Below are positions 22,490 through 34,620 of a DNA stretch of 64,000 nt, piece by piece. The first letter of the stretch is position 1, and the number at the start of each line of letters is the position of its first letter. Source of the DNA: Micropterix aruncella (taxonomy: Eukaryota; Arthropoda; Insecta; Lepidoptera; Micropterigidae); NCBI GenBank assembly GCA_944548615.1, contig OX155951.1, positions 40,045,162 through 40,109,161 of the forward strand. Direction: 5' to 3'. The translations under genes and the position numbers were made by a program. The notes under the pieces are model-generated. The model was not told where the DNA came from. It saw nothing but the letters and a program-made list of their open reading frames with translations, and ran no database searches.

Positions 22490-23157
22490 ACACATATTGA
22501 GTTGTCAACCACAACGGGCGAACCCGTCACCGCAGGACGTTTTAACGATTGTTCGTTCTATCGACCGTGCAGTGAGCGTAGAAGACTTGGGACATAACAA
22601 TCCACCGTCAAGCTACGCCACAACCCGTTAGACTCCAACGCCTTACCGCGAGTAGCCAGGTATGTTACCTGGCGGGCGGCACTCGCGCCCTAACTACCAA
22701 TTTTAACCAGATTTCTCCGGTCTCTCGATTGGTTCCGAGTTCGAGGTCGCTTGCGCGGTCCTCTCCCTTACGAAGCGGTGAAACGGAGTGAACCGAATCT
22801 ATCGCGGACCAAGGCGTCCTTTGCCCGACTCTGAACCGGGATCGGATGGCCAATGGTCATTTCAAGAGCAGTCACCGTAAGGTAGACAACTACCCCCGCT
22901 CTATAGGAAACAATACAGTTCCCAGACTCCCCCGATTGTTAGTCGGAGAGCACAATCGATTGGCTTGCGCCGCTCGGTGCGCAGACCGTCCAGGAGCGCC
23001 AGAGGATTGATTCCCAGGGGAGACTGGTTGACCCAGTGTCCTACCCAGGCTCCGCACCCCATGCGTGGAGGCCATCGGATGGGTGTTGACCCGTGAGTGT
23101 GACCGACCCTGAAACAGAATGGGTCTTCGTGGCCAACTCAGCAAGGGCCCATTAGCT
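22490..23157 (+). repeat. ACGGG-family repeat, full copy with flanking duplication
   Basis: The most complete copy, about 668 bp. It begins GAGTTGTCAACCACAACGGG and ends GGGCCCATTAGCTCCC. The word AAATACACACA occurs on both sides (about 22477 and 23158) and may be a target duplication, although the target is itself a CA repeat. No reading frame of interest is seen. Confidence 0.8.
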
Positions 23158-23270
23158 CCCAAATACACACAGATAGACAAACACACAAACAGACTTCAAC
23201 CTAGAAATAGTCTTAATCATCTCAGGGAGACTCGAAATGGATATTTCTGAATTTTAGCGCGTTTACAATA
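23158..23270 (+). repeat. CA-tailed dispersed repeat, right half
   Basis: It continues the repeat of 22340-22489 after the inserted ACGGG copy: CACACAAACAGACTTCAACC, GTCTTAATCATCTCAGGG and a GCGTTTACAATA-like end. Confidence 0.75.
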
Positions 23271-23521
23271 CTTTCCTTCCGCGTCGGTTGGTAGATTACA
23301 TTTGACCGGTACAGTTATATAAGTATTCGTTTATCACTCAGCGCTTATTTAACGAAAATCATCGTCGTGGGAGAAGTCGCTAACTGACAAAAAGTTACTT
23401 TTGAGATAACGAAGATTTAATATTTTCATTCAAATAAAGCTTTACCACGACAGGGGCAATAAAACTGAGATTAATTGTTTCTCTTTAAATATATTATAAC
23501 GATGTTATAGTACCTACTTAA

Positions 23522-23834
23522 CCCTTGGAGTAAATGGGTATTTTCATGGATGCATCTGTCTCTTTTGCAGGATTTTCGGCGACATCGACCTTAAAGTACT
23601 ATAACTACGAAACTCGAAACTACTACACCAATCATAAAAAGAACAACTGCACAATGATTGCATTGAAATTTCGAATATAGAATATTGAAATATCATTTTG
23701 TAAAACAATTAGATAATTATGAATAAATATGAGAACGTCAAAGAAGTCAAAAAAACGCGGAACCAGATCTGGTCGTATCATATTCAACGGATAATTGTTT
23801 CAGAACCAGATTTGGTCGTATCATACTCAAGGGG
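23522..23834. mobile_element. piggyBac-like short element (313 bp)
   Basis: TTAA at 23518-23521 and 23835-23838 flanks imperfect inverted ends (CCCTTGGAGTA and TACTCAAGGGG). The interior shares a block (ATAACTACGAAAC..., ATTGCATTGAAATTT) with the elements at 43121 and 63506. A 40-bp segment with CCAGAT(C/T)TGGTCGTATCAT is duplicated at the right end. Confidence 0.75.
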
Positions 23835-23838
23835 TTAA

Positions 23839-25229
23839 CCAAATTTATATTGTTATCTTTAATTTTATATTAAAAAATACATTTAATGACAAAACATATG
23901 TAATTTTACAAAAAACCAATGATACAGAATATACTTATAAAACTATTTACATGAACTTTACAAAAATGATATTACTTGTTAATATGTAGGAACCACCAGG
24001 AATGAAAGAAAGAAGGTAACATACTAAGAAGCGCACTATAGCCTAAGAAATGTGAAACTTATATTAATTAGCCCATGGGGTGTCGGGCCGGATTGCAGAT
24101 ATTGGATTGATTAAATAGTACTTAAAGTTTATCAGGCGTTTTTACTCTTTGTTGGATAGTAGTTAGTTAGGTATTTTCACATTGAGATAATATAGAGGCG
24201 CACCGCCGCGAATATGGTCTTATACATAATGCAGTCAGTATTTAGTTTGTTTGTAAATATCTCGTGGATTGCATCTTTATTGATGCGCCTAACAGACATA
24301 CCCGGTGCTCCCGTACGTTTTGCGGGCCCCGTTTTCACAAGCCGAATTCTGTCTTTTGCCGTTCGATAGCAACTTTTAACCACTTGCACTGCTTCAACGA
24401 CATCGACGTCATCATTTATCGATGCTCTTATGTCGACTTAGGGTCCAGATACCAAACCACATTTGTATATTATTTTAATATCATAAATCTTCCCGTACGT
24501 ATTTTACTATCTGACCCTTGCTAATCATTATTTATTTTATTGCTGCTAAATTATTATTTTATTCCTGTTGCTGTTATGCTTATAACAATATAGTAACAAA
24601 ACTGTGACCACAGGAGTATTATATGCGTATAAAACTATTCTTATAGCCATAAAGGCTGTTATTTTTTAATTAAATGAGATTACCACTAAGAATACTCACA
24701 AACAGATGTAATTTGGGTTTTTTATACAACGACAGAAAAAATAAGTAAATAGGTCCTATGATATTTTAAAATTATTATTCTAACAATCACAGATAGGCAC
24801 TTCTCCCCTATGACAATTATATGTAATTTTCAGAAGTTGTAATTTTATCACCTAATATCATATCGATGATGCGATTAGACTTAGAGATTATGTATATTTT
24901 AAAAAGTTTTCGAGCGCCCTGTATCGTAGAATAATAACCCATTGCTTATAGGCCTTAATCTGTATACTGTGCATCCCAACCCTCCCACCCCCTTATTGAA
25001 ACACTGGAAGTAGGAGAATATAATAAGAATAACATTAATTAAGGAATAACTCCCTGGTTTAAAAAAAATAAATGCACAAATGACTGACTTATAACTCTAG
25101 CTATATCTTAAAGTCGATTATTTAATAACCTAATTTTTAATTGCCATCGTACATTACACATAGAAGCAATAAGGTTAAATTTAAAATAAAGCCTTTAAGT
25201 TTTATCAGGGTTAAAGTAGGCTGCTATAA
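23839..25229. other. No gene recognised
   Basis: AT-rich DNA. On the minus strand 24430-24177 is an open frame (VVKSCYRTAKDRIRLVKTG, then RRINKDAIHEIF) that looks protein-like but matches no family I know. It may be a fragment of a mobile element. Confidence 0.4.
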
Positions 25230-25750
25230 TAATTTTGCTCATGGAAGGAGAGGGGATAAGGAGGGGATTCGCTAACAACTTTTTAAAAGCGAGCAACGAC
25301 GGTACATACCTGACGGAGTATGGAAGCTTATTCCATAAACAAATAGGATGGACCATAAAAAAACCACGTGTAAACAGACGAGTAATATAACGGAATGGCG
25401 ACTGTCTTGTCCCGACTTGGTCGAAGTGGAAGACCGTGGCCTACCAAAGGGTGAATTTTCTTCACGAGGCTCTATCTGCCTATCGCCCTCCAGATGAAGT
25501 AAGGTCATTGAGGATGTTGTAGAGTAGCTACCATGTATTCATATGTGTTGGATCGCGAATAAGAAGCCGGTGAAGTTGCTCACGAAAGCAATTAAAGTGA
25601 TCGGACTTTTACAAGTTGCAGATATACCCCAGGTAGACATTTTGCAGATGCTCCAGCTTATTCAAAATAAACTTATTGGCATCTATATAACAAATATCAC
25701 CGTAGTCAGGTATTGGCTCTAACAGTGTGGACACAATTATGAACACAGTA
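25230..25750 (-). pseudogene. Jockey-like reverse transcriptase C-terminus
   Basis: Reading leftwards from 25750, translation in changing frames gives YGDICYIDANKFILNKLEHL, SDHFNCFREQLHRLLIRDP and then GFFMVHPICLWNKLPYSVR with VPSLLAFKKLL. This order is the conserved C-terminal region of jockey/BS-type RT proteins after the thumb. At least two frameshifts or stops are present. No catalytic motif is included. Confidence 0.8.
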
Positions 25751-26689
25751 TGGACACACTCATAGTGATTCTACAATTTTCTCAAATAGGTGTACATTGA
25801 TTTAAAAATAAATCTATCACCTTTTTTCCCTTCCTAGCTGCTAGGCTGCCCGGCTGACGCACTGTCTCATTTGTACGAATAGCTCTGGCCCTCTCGGACG
25901 CAGTCCTACGGGGTCCCAGTTTAATTAACGGAACCAACCCTGTCACGCTGCATTAAAATGAACAAGACAAAAGGTGAATATTTTTGTGATGTGGAAAGGA
26001 AGACAGGCCATTTTTCAACTGTAAAATTCCTATTTAAATAAGCCACTCTCCTCCTCTGCCGAGGGTAAATGTAATGTCTACGATGTGGTTATAGAAGAAT
26101 ACCGCAATATAAGCGGTGTTTTAATATTTCTTTTTTGAGAACTACTTTTTTTAGAAACCTTTCTGTGGTTTCCTAGGTCGGCTCAACTCACAGTTTACCT
26201 CTTATCCAGTAGCTACTAACCTGGAAGGTACTAACCTGGAAGGGTCGCCATGAACTTGTAACCTACAGTCGTAGACAGTTGGAACCAGAGATTCCGATTC
26301 GAGAGAACACCTCGAGTGGAATTGGGCGGTTTGCATACCGTTTTACGTTAGACAATCGACTGTGGACTCCGTCGAATAACCGAAAAATCTGAAAGGTTAC
26401 GTCTTTCAAGCAGCGGGGGGTAATTATCGACATAACGTCATTTATTCTTAAAACAACCTATTTGCCACCCAAACATGTGTAATCTTGATAAGCAAAGGGT
26501 GCCAAGGTCTGCGATAATTTCGAACGCAGTTACAGCTAACGTCAGAGAGAGAGGCCGCGCAAGTGACCATGAATCAGTAACCAGAATGGAGTATGAAGAA
26601 ATTTGCACAAATATATTAGTATGGGGGCGAGATTGGCCCCTAGGTGCACCTCTTAGTGTCTCGTGGTAAGGCGTCAGACTATGACGGAC
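25751..26689. other. No gene recognised
   Basis: Mixed DNA with several CTAACCTGGAAGG-type local duplications near 26217-26240. The part just before 26690 is not continuous with the reverse transcriptase that follows. Confidence 0.4.
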
Positions 26690-27740
26690 TCGTAACATTT
26701 TGGGATGTCGCACTATGGGGATTTAGACAATACCACAACCAGATGGGTGAAAGCGATGCTCTCAAACTGCACGGCCAAGGTGGCTCTTCACGGAACAAAC
26801 CTTGAAGTCACCACCACAAGAGGCTGTCCGCAGGGAGGCGTACTGCCGCCCCTACTATGGACTCTTACAATAGATCAACTCCTGCTTAGGATGGCAGAGG
26901 CCAGGAGAGACAAACAGGGCTATGCTGATGACCTAGTAGTCATTGTCCGGGTCTTCTGCCAAAACACAATCTCACACATGATGCAACAATCGTTAGCAAT
27001 TGGTGCAGATAGAACGAATTATCGATCAACGCCGATAAGACCGTCCTCGTGCCATTCACCAACAAACGTCAACCAGGTGGACTAAAAATGCCAATCCTAA
27101 ACCACAGGCAGATTCCTTTCTCTAAGGAAGTAAAGTATCTGGGAGTCACGCTCGACCAGAGACTCACCTGGAACAACCACCTAGACAAAACAATTGAAAA
27201 AGTTAAAAGTGCTTTGGGTATAAGCAGAAGACTGGCGGGGAAAAACTGGGTCCTTAACCCCAAGATCTCCCATTGGCTATACACTGCCATTGTGAGACCG
27301 ATAATCTCGTACGCCTCAGTGGTATGGTATGGTGCAACAAAGCCAACCAGAAAACTGTGATTACCAAACTAAACAATATCCAAAGGGCGGCGTGCCTCAT
27401 GACAACTGGCGCAATGTCCTCCACTCCTGTATCAGCTCTAGATGCACTACTGAAATTACCGCCCCTACACATTCACTTGCAAAGGGTGGCGAATGCCAGC
27501 ATAAACTGGATCTCACAAGCACTAAGATCAGTTCTTGACTCAGTCAGTGAAACTCCAACCCGATTCATGGGTTTGAACATGGGACAATGGCTTGAACATG
27601 TATTCAAGCTTTTGCGATTTGTTTCTTACTCGGAAACATGGTCATTAAATAATAGTCGACTCAACGAGTATGTACTAAAAACAACCGGTTGTATCACGCC
27701 AAGACTTTCCCAGCAAGTAGCCAAGGCCTGATTTAATTTG
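26690..27740 (+). pseudogene. R1-clade reverse transcriptase, broken
   Basis: Motifs in order are DNTTTRWVKAMLSNC, RGCPQGGVLPPLLW, the catalytic YADDLVVIV (about 26924-26950), KEVKYLGVTLDQRLTWNNHL, a thumb region with PIISYASVVWYG, and the C-terminal LNNIQRAACLMTTGAMSSTP typical of R1/SART-type proteins. At least three frame changes split it into open pieces, for example near 27030 and 27350. The 5' part is missing, and the 3' end leads into a tail shared with 21590-21690. Confidence 0.92.
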
Positions 27741-28079
27741 AATAAAATATGTAAAACCCTCTCTCGGCCGGCGCACAAACCCGGTTAGGTTCCATTGAGA
27801 CGTCTCAGTCAGCGCGGTTCGTTTACCGGCTAAGGGTGGGTTTGGGCCAAGCACCAACATGTAGTGTTAATATAGCGGGGTGAGCGGGGTGAGCGGGGAG
27901 AGCGGCGAAGGGCTGCGCCCAGCCCCGGCCCTCCAGCCCCTGCTCGTCGGGCCGGGACCGGCTCCCAGACCCTGACCCAACGGACGCACCAAAAATCGTA
28001 TCACTGACGAACGACGCCATCGCACGACAATAATTAAAATGTATGGCGGAATTTAATTATTATTAGTGTAGCTTGTGTA
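27741..28079. other. Downstream of R1-like element; no gene
   Basis: GC-rich patch at 27880-27960 with a GAGCGGGGTGAGCGGGG simple repeat. No supported gene. Confidence 0.4.
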
Positions 28080-28301
28080 TGATATATTTTAACCAAGATT
28101 TGGCGATTCGGCCCAACGAGGCATTTGTGTCAAATCACAAGTATATAAGTCTAATATTTCGAGATTTAAATATTACTAGTGCGTCCCCTGGCAGACCGAT
28201 TTCAACCAAAACCTTTTCAACTCTTGCCATGGCCAAATGATGCCTGCATGCCAAATTTTAGCTTAATTGGATTAAGCGTCTCGGCGCTGTCATGAAGGAA
28301 T

Positions 28302-28332
<31 letters not shown>

Positions 28333-28520
28333 TACACACACACCCTCACACACACACACTCTCTCTTTCACTCACACACACACACACACACACACACAGA
28401 CAGACAGACACAGAGAGACTTCAATCTGAAAATGGTCTTAATCGTCTCAGGGGTATCAACATATATATTTTCGTATTCGTCTCGAAAAAAAAACGCGTTC
28501 GCAATAATTTCCCTCCTAAT
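28080..28520 (+). repeat. CA-tailed dispersed repeat, expanded copy
   Basis: It carries the family blocks AACGAGGCATTTGTGTC, CAGACCGATTTCAACC, CATGCCAAATTTTAGC and GGTCTTAATCGTCTCAGG. Its CA stretch has grown to about 110 bp (28299-28410). Confidence 0.8.
28299..28410. repeat. (CA)n microsatellite
   Basis: Interrupted CACACA array with a CTCTCT and a CAGACAGA segment, inside the dispersed repeat. Confidence 0.95.
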
Positions 28521-28599
28521 GGGCCGGAAAAATAATATTAGCCAACGACAACGATCATATTTGATATAAATTTATCGTTATCGATAGTAAAACAAACAG

Positions 28600-28850
28600 G
28601 TAGACGCGTAGCTTTCATGCAGGCAGTCTGTAAGCGTACGATTTGTGCTAGCGCGCAGGCTGAGTGCACTCTGCGTGCAAATTGCAAAGAGCGCGGCCAT
28701 AATTAATGGCCAAAGTTAATTTCAGCCTAATATCGCTAATGCCGGCGACAGCGGAGCGCGACGCCCGACGGCCGCGCGCCCCTGCGACGCGAGCTTCGGA
28801 CACGTTTCATCTTCACGCCTATTTTCTCAACCAAGTATTATATTAAAGTG
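28600..28850. other. Possible conserved non-coding host DNA
   Basis: Non-repetitive sequence with the homeodomain-type word ATAATTAATGGCC and a GC-rich CGACGCCCGACGGCCGCG stretch. It contrasts with the surrounding repeats. A cis-regulatory role is only inferred. Confidence 0.25.
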
Positions 28851-28867
28851 AATGATCAATATACTAG

Positions 28868-29147
28868 AGGTGTCAAACACGACCGGCGGACCCGTTCCCC
28901 TAAGGAGTTGTAACAGCATCAGGTCGTGCTGTTTCCCATGGAGTGAACATGGAAGACTTAGCGGACAAAATAAAAAACACTGTCTAAAGCAAACATTCCT
29001 TATTCTTTCTAGACTCGCCAGATGATGAGATTTGCCAGTGAAGTTCGATAGCAGACTGTCGTTGCGCGCTAAGTTTTCACAGTCACTCCATGGGAGATAG
29101 AATGACCTGATGTTGTTAAAATTCCCTGGGGTAACGGGTTAGTAGGG
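28868..29147. repeat. Palindromic ACGGG-family structure
   Basis: The first about 90 bp of the family (GGCGGACCCGTTCCCC, then CATCAGGTCGTGCTGTTTCCC) recurs inverted at about 29050-29147. The two arms form a large hairpin just before the next copy. Confidence 0.7.
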
Positions 29148-29840
29148 CGGTGTCTACTACAACGGGCAAACCCGTCATCCCAGGCTGGTATAACGATAGG
29201 TAATCATTTTTTAATCCATGGGATGAGCGTACAAGACTTAGATACAAGACAATCTATTTTCTAGCTCACCAGCAACCCGTTAGAGACCGAAGCCTGATGG
29301 CGAGGCCGTAAGGTACCCAGCGGGCAGTCTCACCCCCTAGCTATCAGTTTTGGTAGGATTTCTCCGTCTGGAATTAACCTTCAGGATACCTCCGTCTTCC
29401 CGACTGGTTACGGGTCCGAAGTCGCTTACGCAACCTCTACCTGCTGTATTACAGCGGTTATTCATTTAGAATTTTGCCCATAGTGCCACACGTGATCGAG
29501 TGACCCAAGGCCATTTTAAGAGTGGCATGTCAACTGGTCAACTTAGCTGGTCCCTCGCTGCTTAGGAGAGAGTATATTTCCATAGTCTCCAGACTCCTTC
29601 AGCAATTGGTCAGAATGTATAGCCGATTGCCTTCGCCGAACGGTGCGCAAACCTTCCAGTGGAGCCGGGATGCACTCCCGCAGGGAGAAACCAGTCCACT
29701 AGCTACGAGGCTGGAGACGCGAGAGTCTTACCCGGGGTAGCCTTCCACACCAGGAGGCTTCTGAATAGGAGCTGAATCGTGAATTGAGTCGATCTGAGAA
29801 CAAAGTGGATCTTGCGGCCCAAGCTGCACGAAACCGTTTA
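29148..29840 (+). repeat. ACGGG-family repeat, long copy with alternative 3' end
   Basis: It begins GGTGTCTACTACAACGGGC and shares the central blocks of other copies. It then ends with a GGGGTAGCCTTCCACACC segment that is also seen at 45880-46020, not with the usual GGGCCCATTAG end. Confidence 0.75.
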
Positions 29841-30409
29841 CCACCGGGGTAACTGGTTATTCCGTTATGTTGATACCCTAGATGTAGTGTACTTTCATGC
29901 CAGCGGCATAAAGCGAATAATTTGTATGATAAAATGTATTGGCCGATGGAATGTGTTCTTTGGAGAGTAGTAATCCCAGGTGCGACCTTTGCAGAACTCG
30001 GGAGAAAATAGTAGCAAAGTTGTACCAATAACCTCTGATAGTGGTTTCTTGGTGTTCGTTCTTTGAATACAAGATCAGTCACCGGAGCAAATTACAGTGG
30101 ATACTTATGTGTCTCGACTTAGAGACCACCACCAACAAAATGAATACGGCTCTATGAAGAGTATCTCACCTGGTGTCCGCTCTGTTGCGCAATCGTTCTG
30201 GCGGTACGACCAGCACGGACGCGTACATAAATTGTTACTAGCACCGCCACCTCGCTGGTCGCGCCACTATTAATTAGTATAGCGCTGTATGACGTGTCGC
30301 TTACTCGCCAGTAGCGTTGCGAGTACCCAATCCTTTCTCCGAACGCTCCTCTTTCGCACGCGTACACTGATGTTGTCAAGGCTTGTGTTTAGTTGCAGCG
30401 TGTGCTACG

Positions 30410-30508
30410 ATGGATAATTTCGATACAGAAAAGTTTAGTATCAAAATTCAAAGCAGACTACCTATTCGGAATAGTTTCTCACCGCATTATTCTAATATAA
30501 TATTCTAA
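30410..30508 (+). pseudogene. MADF-domain N-terminal fragment
   Basis: ATG 30410 opens 32 codons: MDNFDTEKFSIKIQSRLPI, then FSPHYSN. The spacing of acidic, aromatic and Arg residues is that of the start of a MADF DNA-binding domain. The usual Trp is absent and a stop follows. It may be the missing first exon type of the Harbinger accessory gene, or a fragment of an unrelated MADF gene. Confidence 0.4.
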
Positions 30509-30784
30509 TATTCGTTTTTCTATTTAACTTTCTTTTTCTAAGTACATACAGCGTAAGTGCGAACTCTTAGACGTCCATTTTAATACGGTGGCCACAGTGT
30601 GGCGATTCTGGGGTCTATCTGTTGTCTAATCTGTTGTCTCGACTTGGTAGCTCAAAGACACCACGGTTCACAGACTGGCTGCGCCGCCATGGAGTCCCGG
30701 TGGAATAGGGCCCTTAGTGAAACATAAATGTAAAAAAAGTAATTTTTGTTTAAACACATTAATTTAGCGCCCACTCAAATTGCC

Positions 30785-31250
30785 ACCCGAGGTAGGTAAG
30801 AAGTAAGAAGTAAGAAGAATTTATTTTCAAAAACCCCATCTCGGTATAGAAATTACATATCTTATGGTATTTCTACAAATAAAACTACATTTCCAATTAC
30901 AAATGAAATTATATAAAACTAACTATTAAAAAAACATGGAAATTTAGAAATACAATAACAAAGACATAAAAACTAGATAAATAAAAAAAAACAGAAATAA
31001 TGAGAAATCAGCGAGAATCATGGAAAATCATGGAGAATCAGCAATTGTATAACAAAAATATATAAAAACTAGAAAAATAGAAAGCATCCAAAGAGTTCTA
31101 CAGACATTACATTTAATAAGGATCAAACTAACATTAAAAAATACGACTAAAATTATCAAAATATGAAAATCAGAAATTTAAATTACAATTATAAAATCAA
31201 TCAAAAAATAATAATAATAAAAATAAAATCTAAAAATATTTGCCACCCCT
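30785..31250 (-). mobile_element. 3' end of a non-LTR retrotransposon
   Basis: On the minus strand the AT-rich sequence ends with GAAAATAAATTCTTCTTAC followed by short CTTCTTA repeats (plus strand GTAAGAAGTAAGAAG at 30799-30815). An AATAAA next to a short tandem tail is typical of CR1/jockey-like 3' ends here. No coding part is seen. Confidence 0.55.
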
Positions 31251-31324
31251 TAGATCCGGAGCTGACAGCGTCTAATTTACCCGCATCTTTAAGCCTGTAG
31301 GTCAGTCCAGCTAATATGCAACAA

Positions 31325-31445
31325 AATATTCATTACTGTTACTAAACTATAAGAATGAATGGCATTAAGAAAGTACAAGAGAAATACGCGATAGGGAACC
31401 GAACCCAGTCTCTTTATATAAAGCGCGACTGAACCACCGCGCCGC
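31325..31445 (-). mobile_element. tRNA-derived SINE head, second family
   Basis: On the minus strand GCGCGGTGGTTCAGTCGCGC carries an A-box-like TGGTTCAGTCG, and GGGTTCGGTTCCC is B-box-like, with tRNA-like spacing. It differs from the SINE at 20165 and 41709. It could be a tRNA pseudogene; no cloverleaf with good stems was found. Confidence 0.55.
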
Positions 31446-31449
31446 ACCC

Positions 31450-33520
31450 GCTCGGGATCCGCTTATTGCACCGACCGGATGAAATATGGTTTCATGTATT
31501 CTTTTGCGATTCGCTCGGTCGGCGCATTTCCCTGCAGATTGGATTTGGCGGATGGAACTATTTCGTTATTGCTGATTTGCTGAAATCGAAATTGTGAAAT
31601 AGCGGACGAAAGGTACTTATCAATAATTTTGGCTGTGATGAATCACTCACAAAATGGGCGTAATTACGCAAGAACTCATTGTCAATAATGGTGTACAGAA
31701 TAAACCGAGCAACTTTCGTGAATAAGAACGGGGAAAAGAATTCTGGAAGGCTTCCAGCGCAATGGATAAATGACACAAAACAGTTTGTACACATATCACA
31801 TATACAGTTTTGGCTTAATATAAAGATGTCTTAACATATACCCAACATAAAGATACCATATATACATAAACTGAACACAATATTTGCACAACAACTTTTA
31901 CACAATATGTCGAATATTCTAGATACACAACCCTCGCACTGACCCTCACAATCACACTCCACATCCACATACGCAACACACGCTCACAACACACACATAC
32001 GCACCTTAAACACACTATTTTATTTAGTAGAAAAATTGTATTTCTATTGTTTATTAAGTAATTGTCATCGTAATTTCTGTAATTTTATAGAAATCCGAAA
32101 CCTGTTTTATATTTTATTATACTGTTTTTCTTCGTTTTTTTACAAGGAGCGTATTAAGTAGTACCTACATTGCATATTTTGATCTATAATAGATTTTTGT
32201 ACCTATTTAGCGACTAACACAAACGTTAAGGATTTGGAATTATTTTTTTTGATATCCTAATTTTTAAGAATACTATCTAATAAGGAATATTCTTGTATTT
32301 AAGGAAGAGATACACAAATAAGTAATAACACTCCTAACAGTGGTAATATCGCCAGTATAATTTTGTAGATCGCGTATATTCTATCCACCCTACTTTAAAT
32401 ATACAGTCAAATATTTATTTACGAAATATAAACTTAGTTACACATAATTACACATTATTAGTTTGATTTGACAGCTAGATAATAATATGAATATCATGTT
32501 GTTAACAGTTTCAACTTGCATGATAACAAATGTATAAGTCCTAAGCTATAGAAATAATCTGTAATTAATTTAGTGTTATTGATACTTTTAAAATCCCCCT
32601 CCCTTAAAATTATGGCCATGGCCGAAAGAAAGAGTGATGGAAGAGAAGAAGCGAAGAGTGTTTGATCTATTCATAAACTTTCCATCGTGACTGGTGTCCG
32701 TAATTAAGAAGACCATCAAAGGAACGCTAGGCAGAGGAGGACGCAGGGTGAACTAGTGTCAATACAATATGTAGATGGGCCATTCTATACTGTACTCTCG
32801 TGGGATAGAGAGATGAAAGTCGAATGTAAAATTAGGAGTCGAGGGTTGCCGCTAAACGGTATTAAACAAATGGTCATTTTCATTGGTATCTCATAGCGGA
32901 AACGTTTAATTCGGATTTTCTTGTTCTTTAAGAACAACCAGATAGTTTTCAGAACAATGAGACATGTGTGCGGGGTGCGTAAATCAATATATTCGTTGAA
33001 TCGAACAAGGAAATCAAAGCTTGTTGAAGAGGGTGATATTAACACTGCTTTGTATTCTGTAATACACCCATGAGCAATAAATTCGGGTCACCAATATAAA
33101 AGTATGCATATGTATATACAGGCTTACATTTACTGTTTGCCACAATACAAGTTCACTACTGAATACCTTATTTACCTTATATATTTATACCCCAAACAAG
33201 ATATTATATCGAAAACTAATACCTAATTCGGGAATTCGTAGTACTAAATATTGGTTACAGGTCAATGGGCATCATGCACATTGACACATTAACCTGAAGA
33301 GTGTTTCGATTAAAAGGGTAACTTTTATAACCCAGGATCGCCATGTCTGGCTAAAGTCATGTACAAGCCCTAGAATAAGAAAGCAAACAAAATGGTAGGT
33401 TTTATTTTTTGACTTACAATCTTTTTAACCTTTCGGAGGCCGGCTTTTCTCGTACAAAAATGGCGCTAGAAAGTTTTGGTAGATTTTGTATATTAATAGT
33501 AGAAAAATATTTTTTTTTTA
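31450..33520. other. No gene recognised
   Basis: AT-rich sequence. A CA-rich simple stretch lies at 31920-32020. The open frames at 31558-31794 and 32785-33045 have no recognisable domain. Confidence 0.45.
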
Positions 33521-33524
33521 TTAT

Positions 33525-34190
33525 CAGGGAGTTTTAACGATATTGATCGTTCTGTCTCCCGTAAGGTGATCGCTGAGAAGACTTAGGACGAACACCAATC
33601 AACAGTCTAGATACGCCGCCTGTCCGTCAGAGGCCAACGACTTACGGCGAGGCACCGGGAAAGGTAACCAGCGGACAGCCTCGACCCTTGACTACCAGTT
33701 TGGAAGGATATCTCCGTCTTGAATTAACCTTCAGGATACCTCCTACCTCCTGACTCGAGGATCGACGTCGCTTGCGCGGTCCTTTTCCTTATGAAGCGGT
33801 GATACGGTGTCTACCGAATCTATCGAGGACTACGGCATCTTTTGCCCGGTTTATTCACCCTGTATCGGGTGGACGAATGGTACGTTTCAAGAGCAGTTTC
33901 CATAGGTTCGACAACCGCATCTGTAGGAAACATTACTGTTCCCAGACTCCCGCTGTTAGTCGGAGAGCACAATCGATTGGCTGACTCTGCACGGTGCGCA
34001 AACCGTTTAGGAGCGCCGATAGGTTGACTCCTAGGGGAGACTGGACCGCAGGCCAGCGTCCTACCCTGGCTGTCCCTTCTGCGTGGAGGTCACCGGATGG
34101 GTGTTGACCCCTGAGTATGACCGACCCAGAACGAATGGGTCTTCGTGACCAAACTGTAACAGGGCCTATTTACTCCCAATGATAGAAGAA
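33525..34190 (+). repeat. ACGGG-family repeat, near full copy lacking the first bases
   Basis: It starts at AGGGAGTTTTAACGAT, lacking the hairpin word, and runs through the central blocks to GGGCCTATTTACTCCC. It is the same layout as 22490-23157. Confidence 0.8.
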
Positions 34191-34229
34191 CAGTGTTCTG
34201 CAATTCGCAATATGCAATTAATCCAATCT

Positions 34230-34620
34230 TTACCTTTCTTGAAATCGATGGTGTGCGCGTGTTAACAGCGCCGACGCGGCGCCGCGCCGCCCCAAAAGTG
34301 GTGTTTAACGCCCCTGGGCGACGCTAATAACGACTTTTCTTAACGAGAAACTTTTACGATGTCGTCGCCGGAGACACTCCAACTTGTAACGGGCGGTCGA
34401 ATTAAAAGGATGGATATTAATATTAACACGCGGCTGCCTCATAAATTTTCATAAGCCCAGGGCGCTGGCGACGTGCATCGGGTGGCATCGGGTGGCGTCG
34501 GCGTCGCGGCGCCCGAGTCGTCGCAGCCGTCGCTGCCGCAGCGGCCGTCGCCGCCCTCACCTGTCTGACGATTCATTCAGGTGGCATGAATTACATAAAT
34601 AAACCCTGTCATACGACTCA
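34230..34620. other. GC-rich, possibly conserved non-coding host DNA
   Basis: Unique-looking sequence with CGCGGCGCCGCGCCGCC, a CTCATAAATTTTCATAAG stretch resembling Caudal/Hox-type sites, and GGTGGCATCGGGTGGC short repeats. There is no open frame. A developmental enhancer or promoter is an inference from style only. Confidence 0.25.

Noticed and set aside
24177..24430. Minus-strand protein-like frame
   Set aside because: Looks coding but no family recognised and no splice or repeat context, so not called as a gene.
31325..31445. Functional tRNA gene
   Set aside because: A- and B-box words are present but no good acceptor or anticodon stem. A SINE head is more likely.
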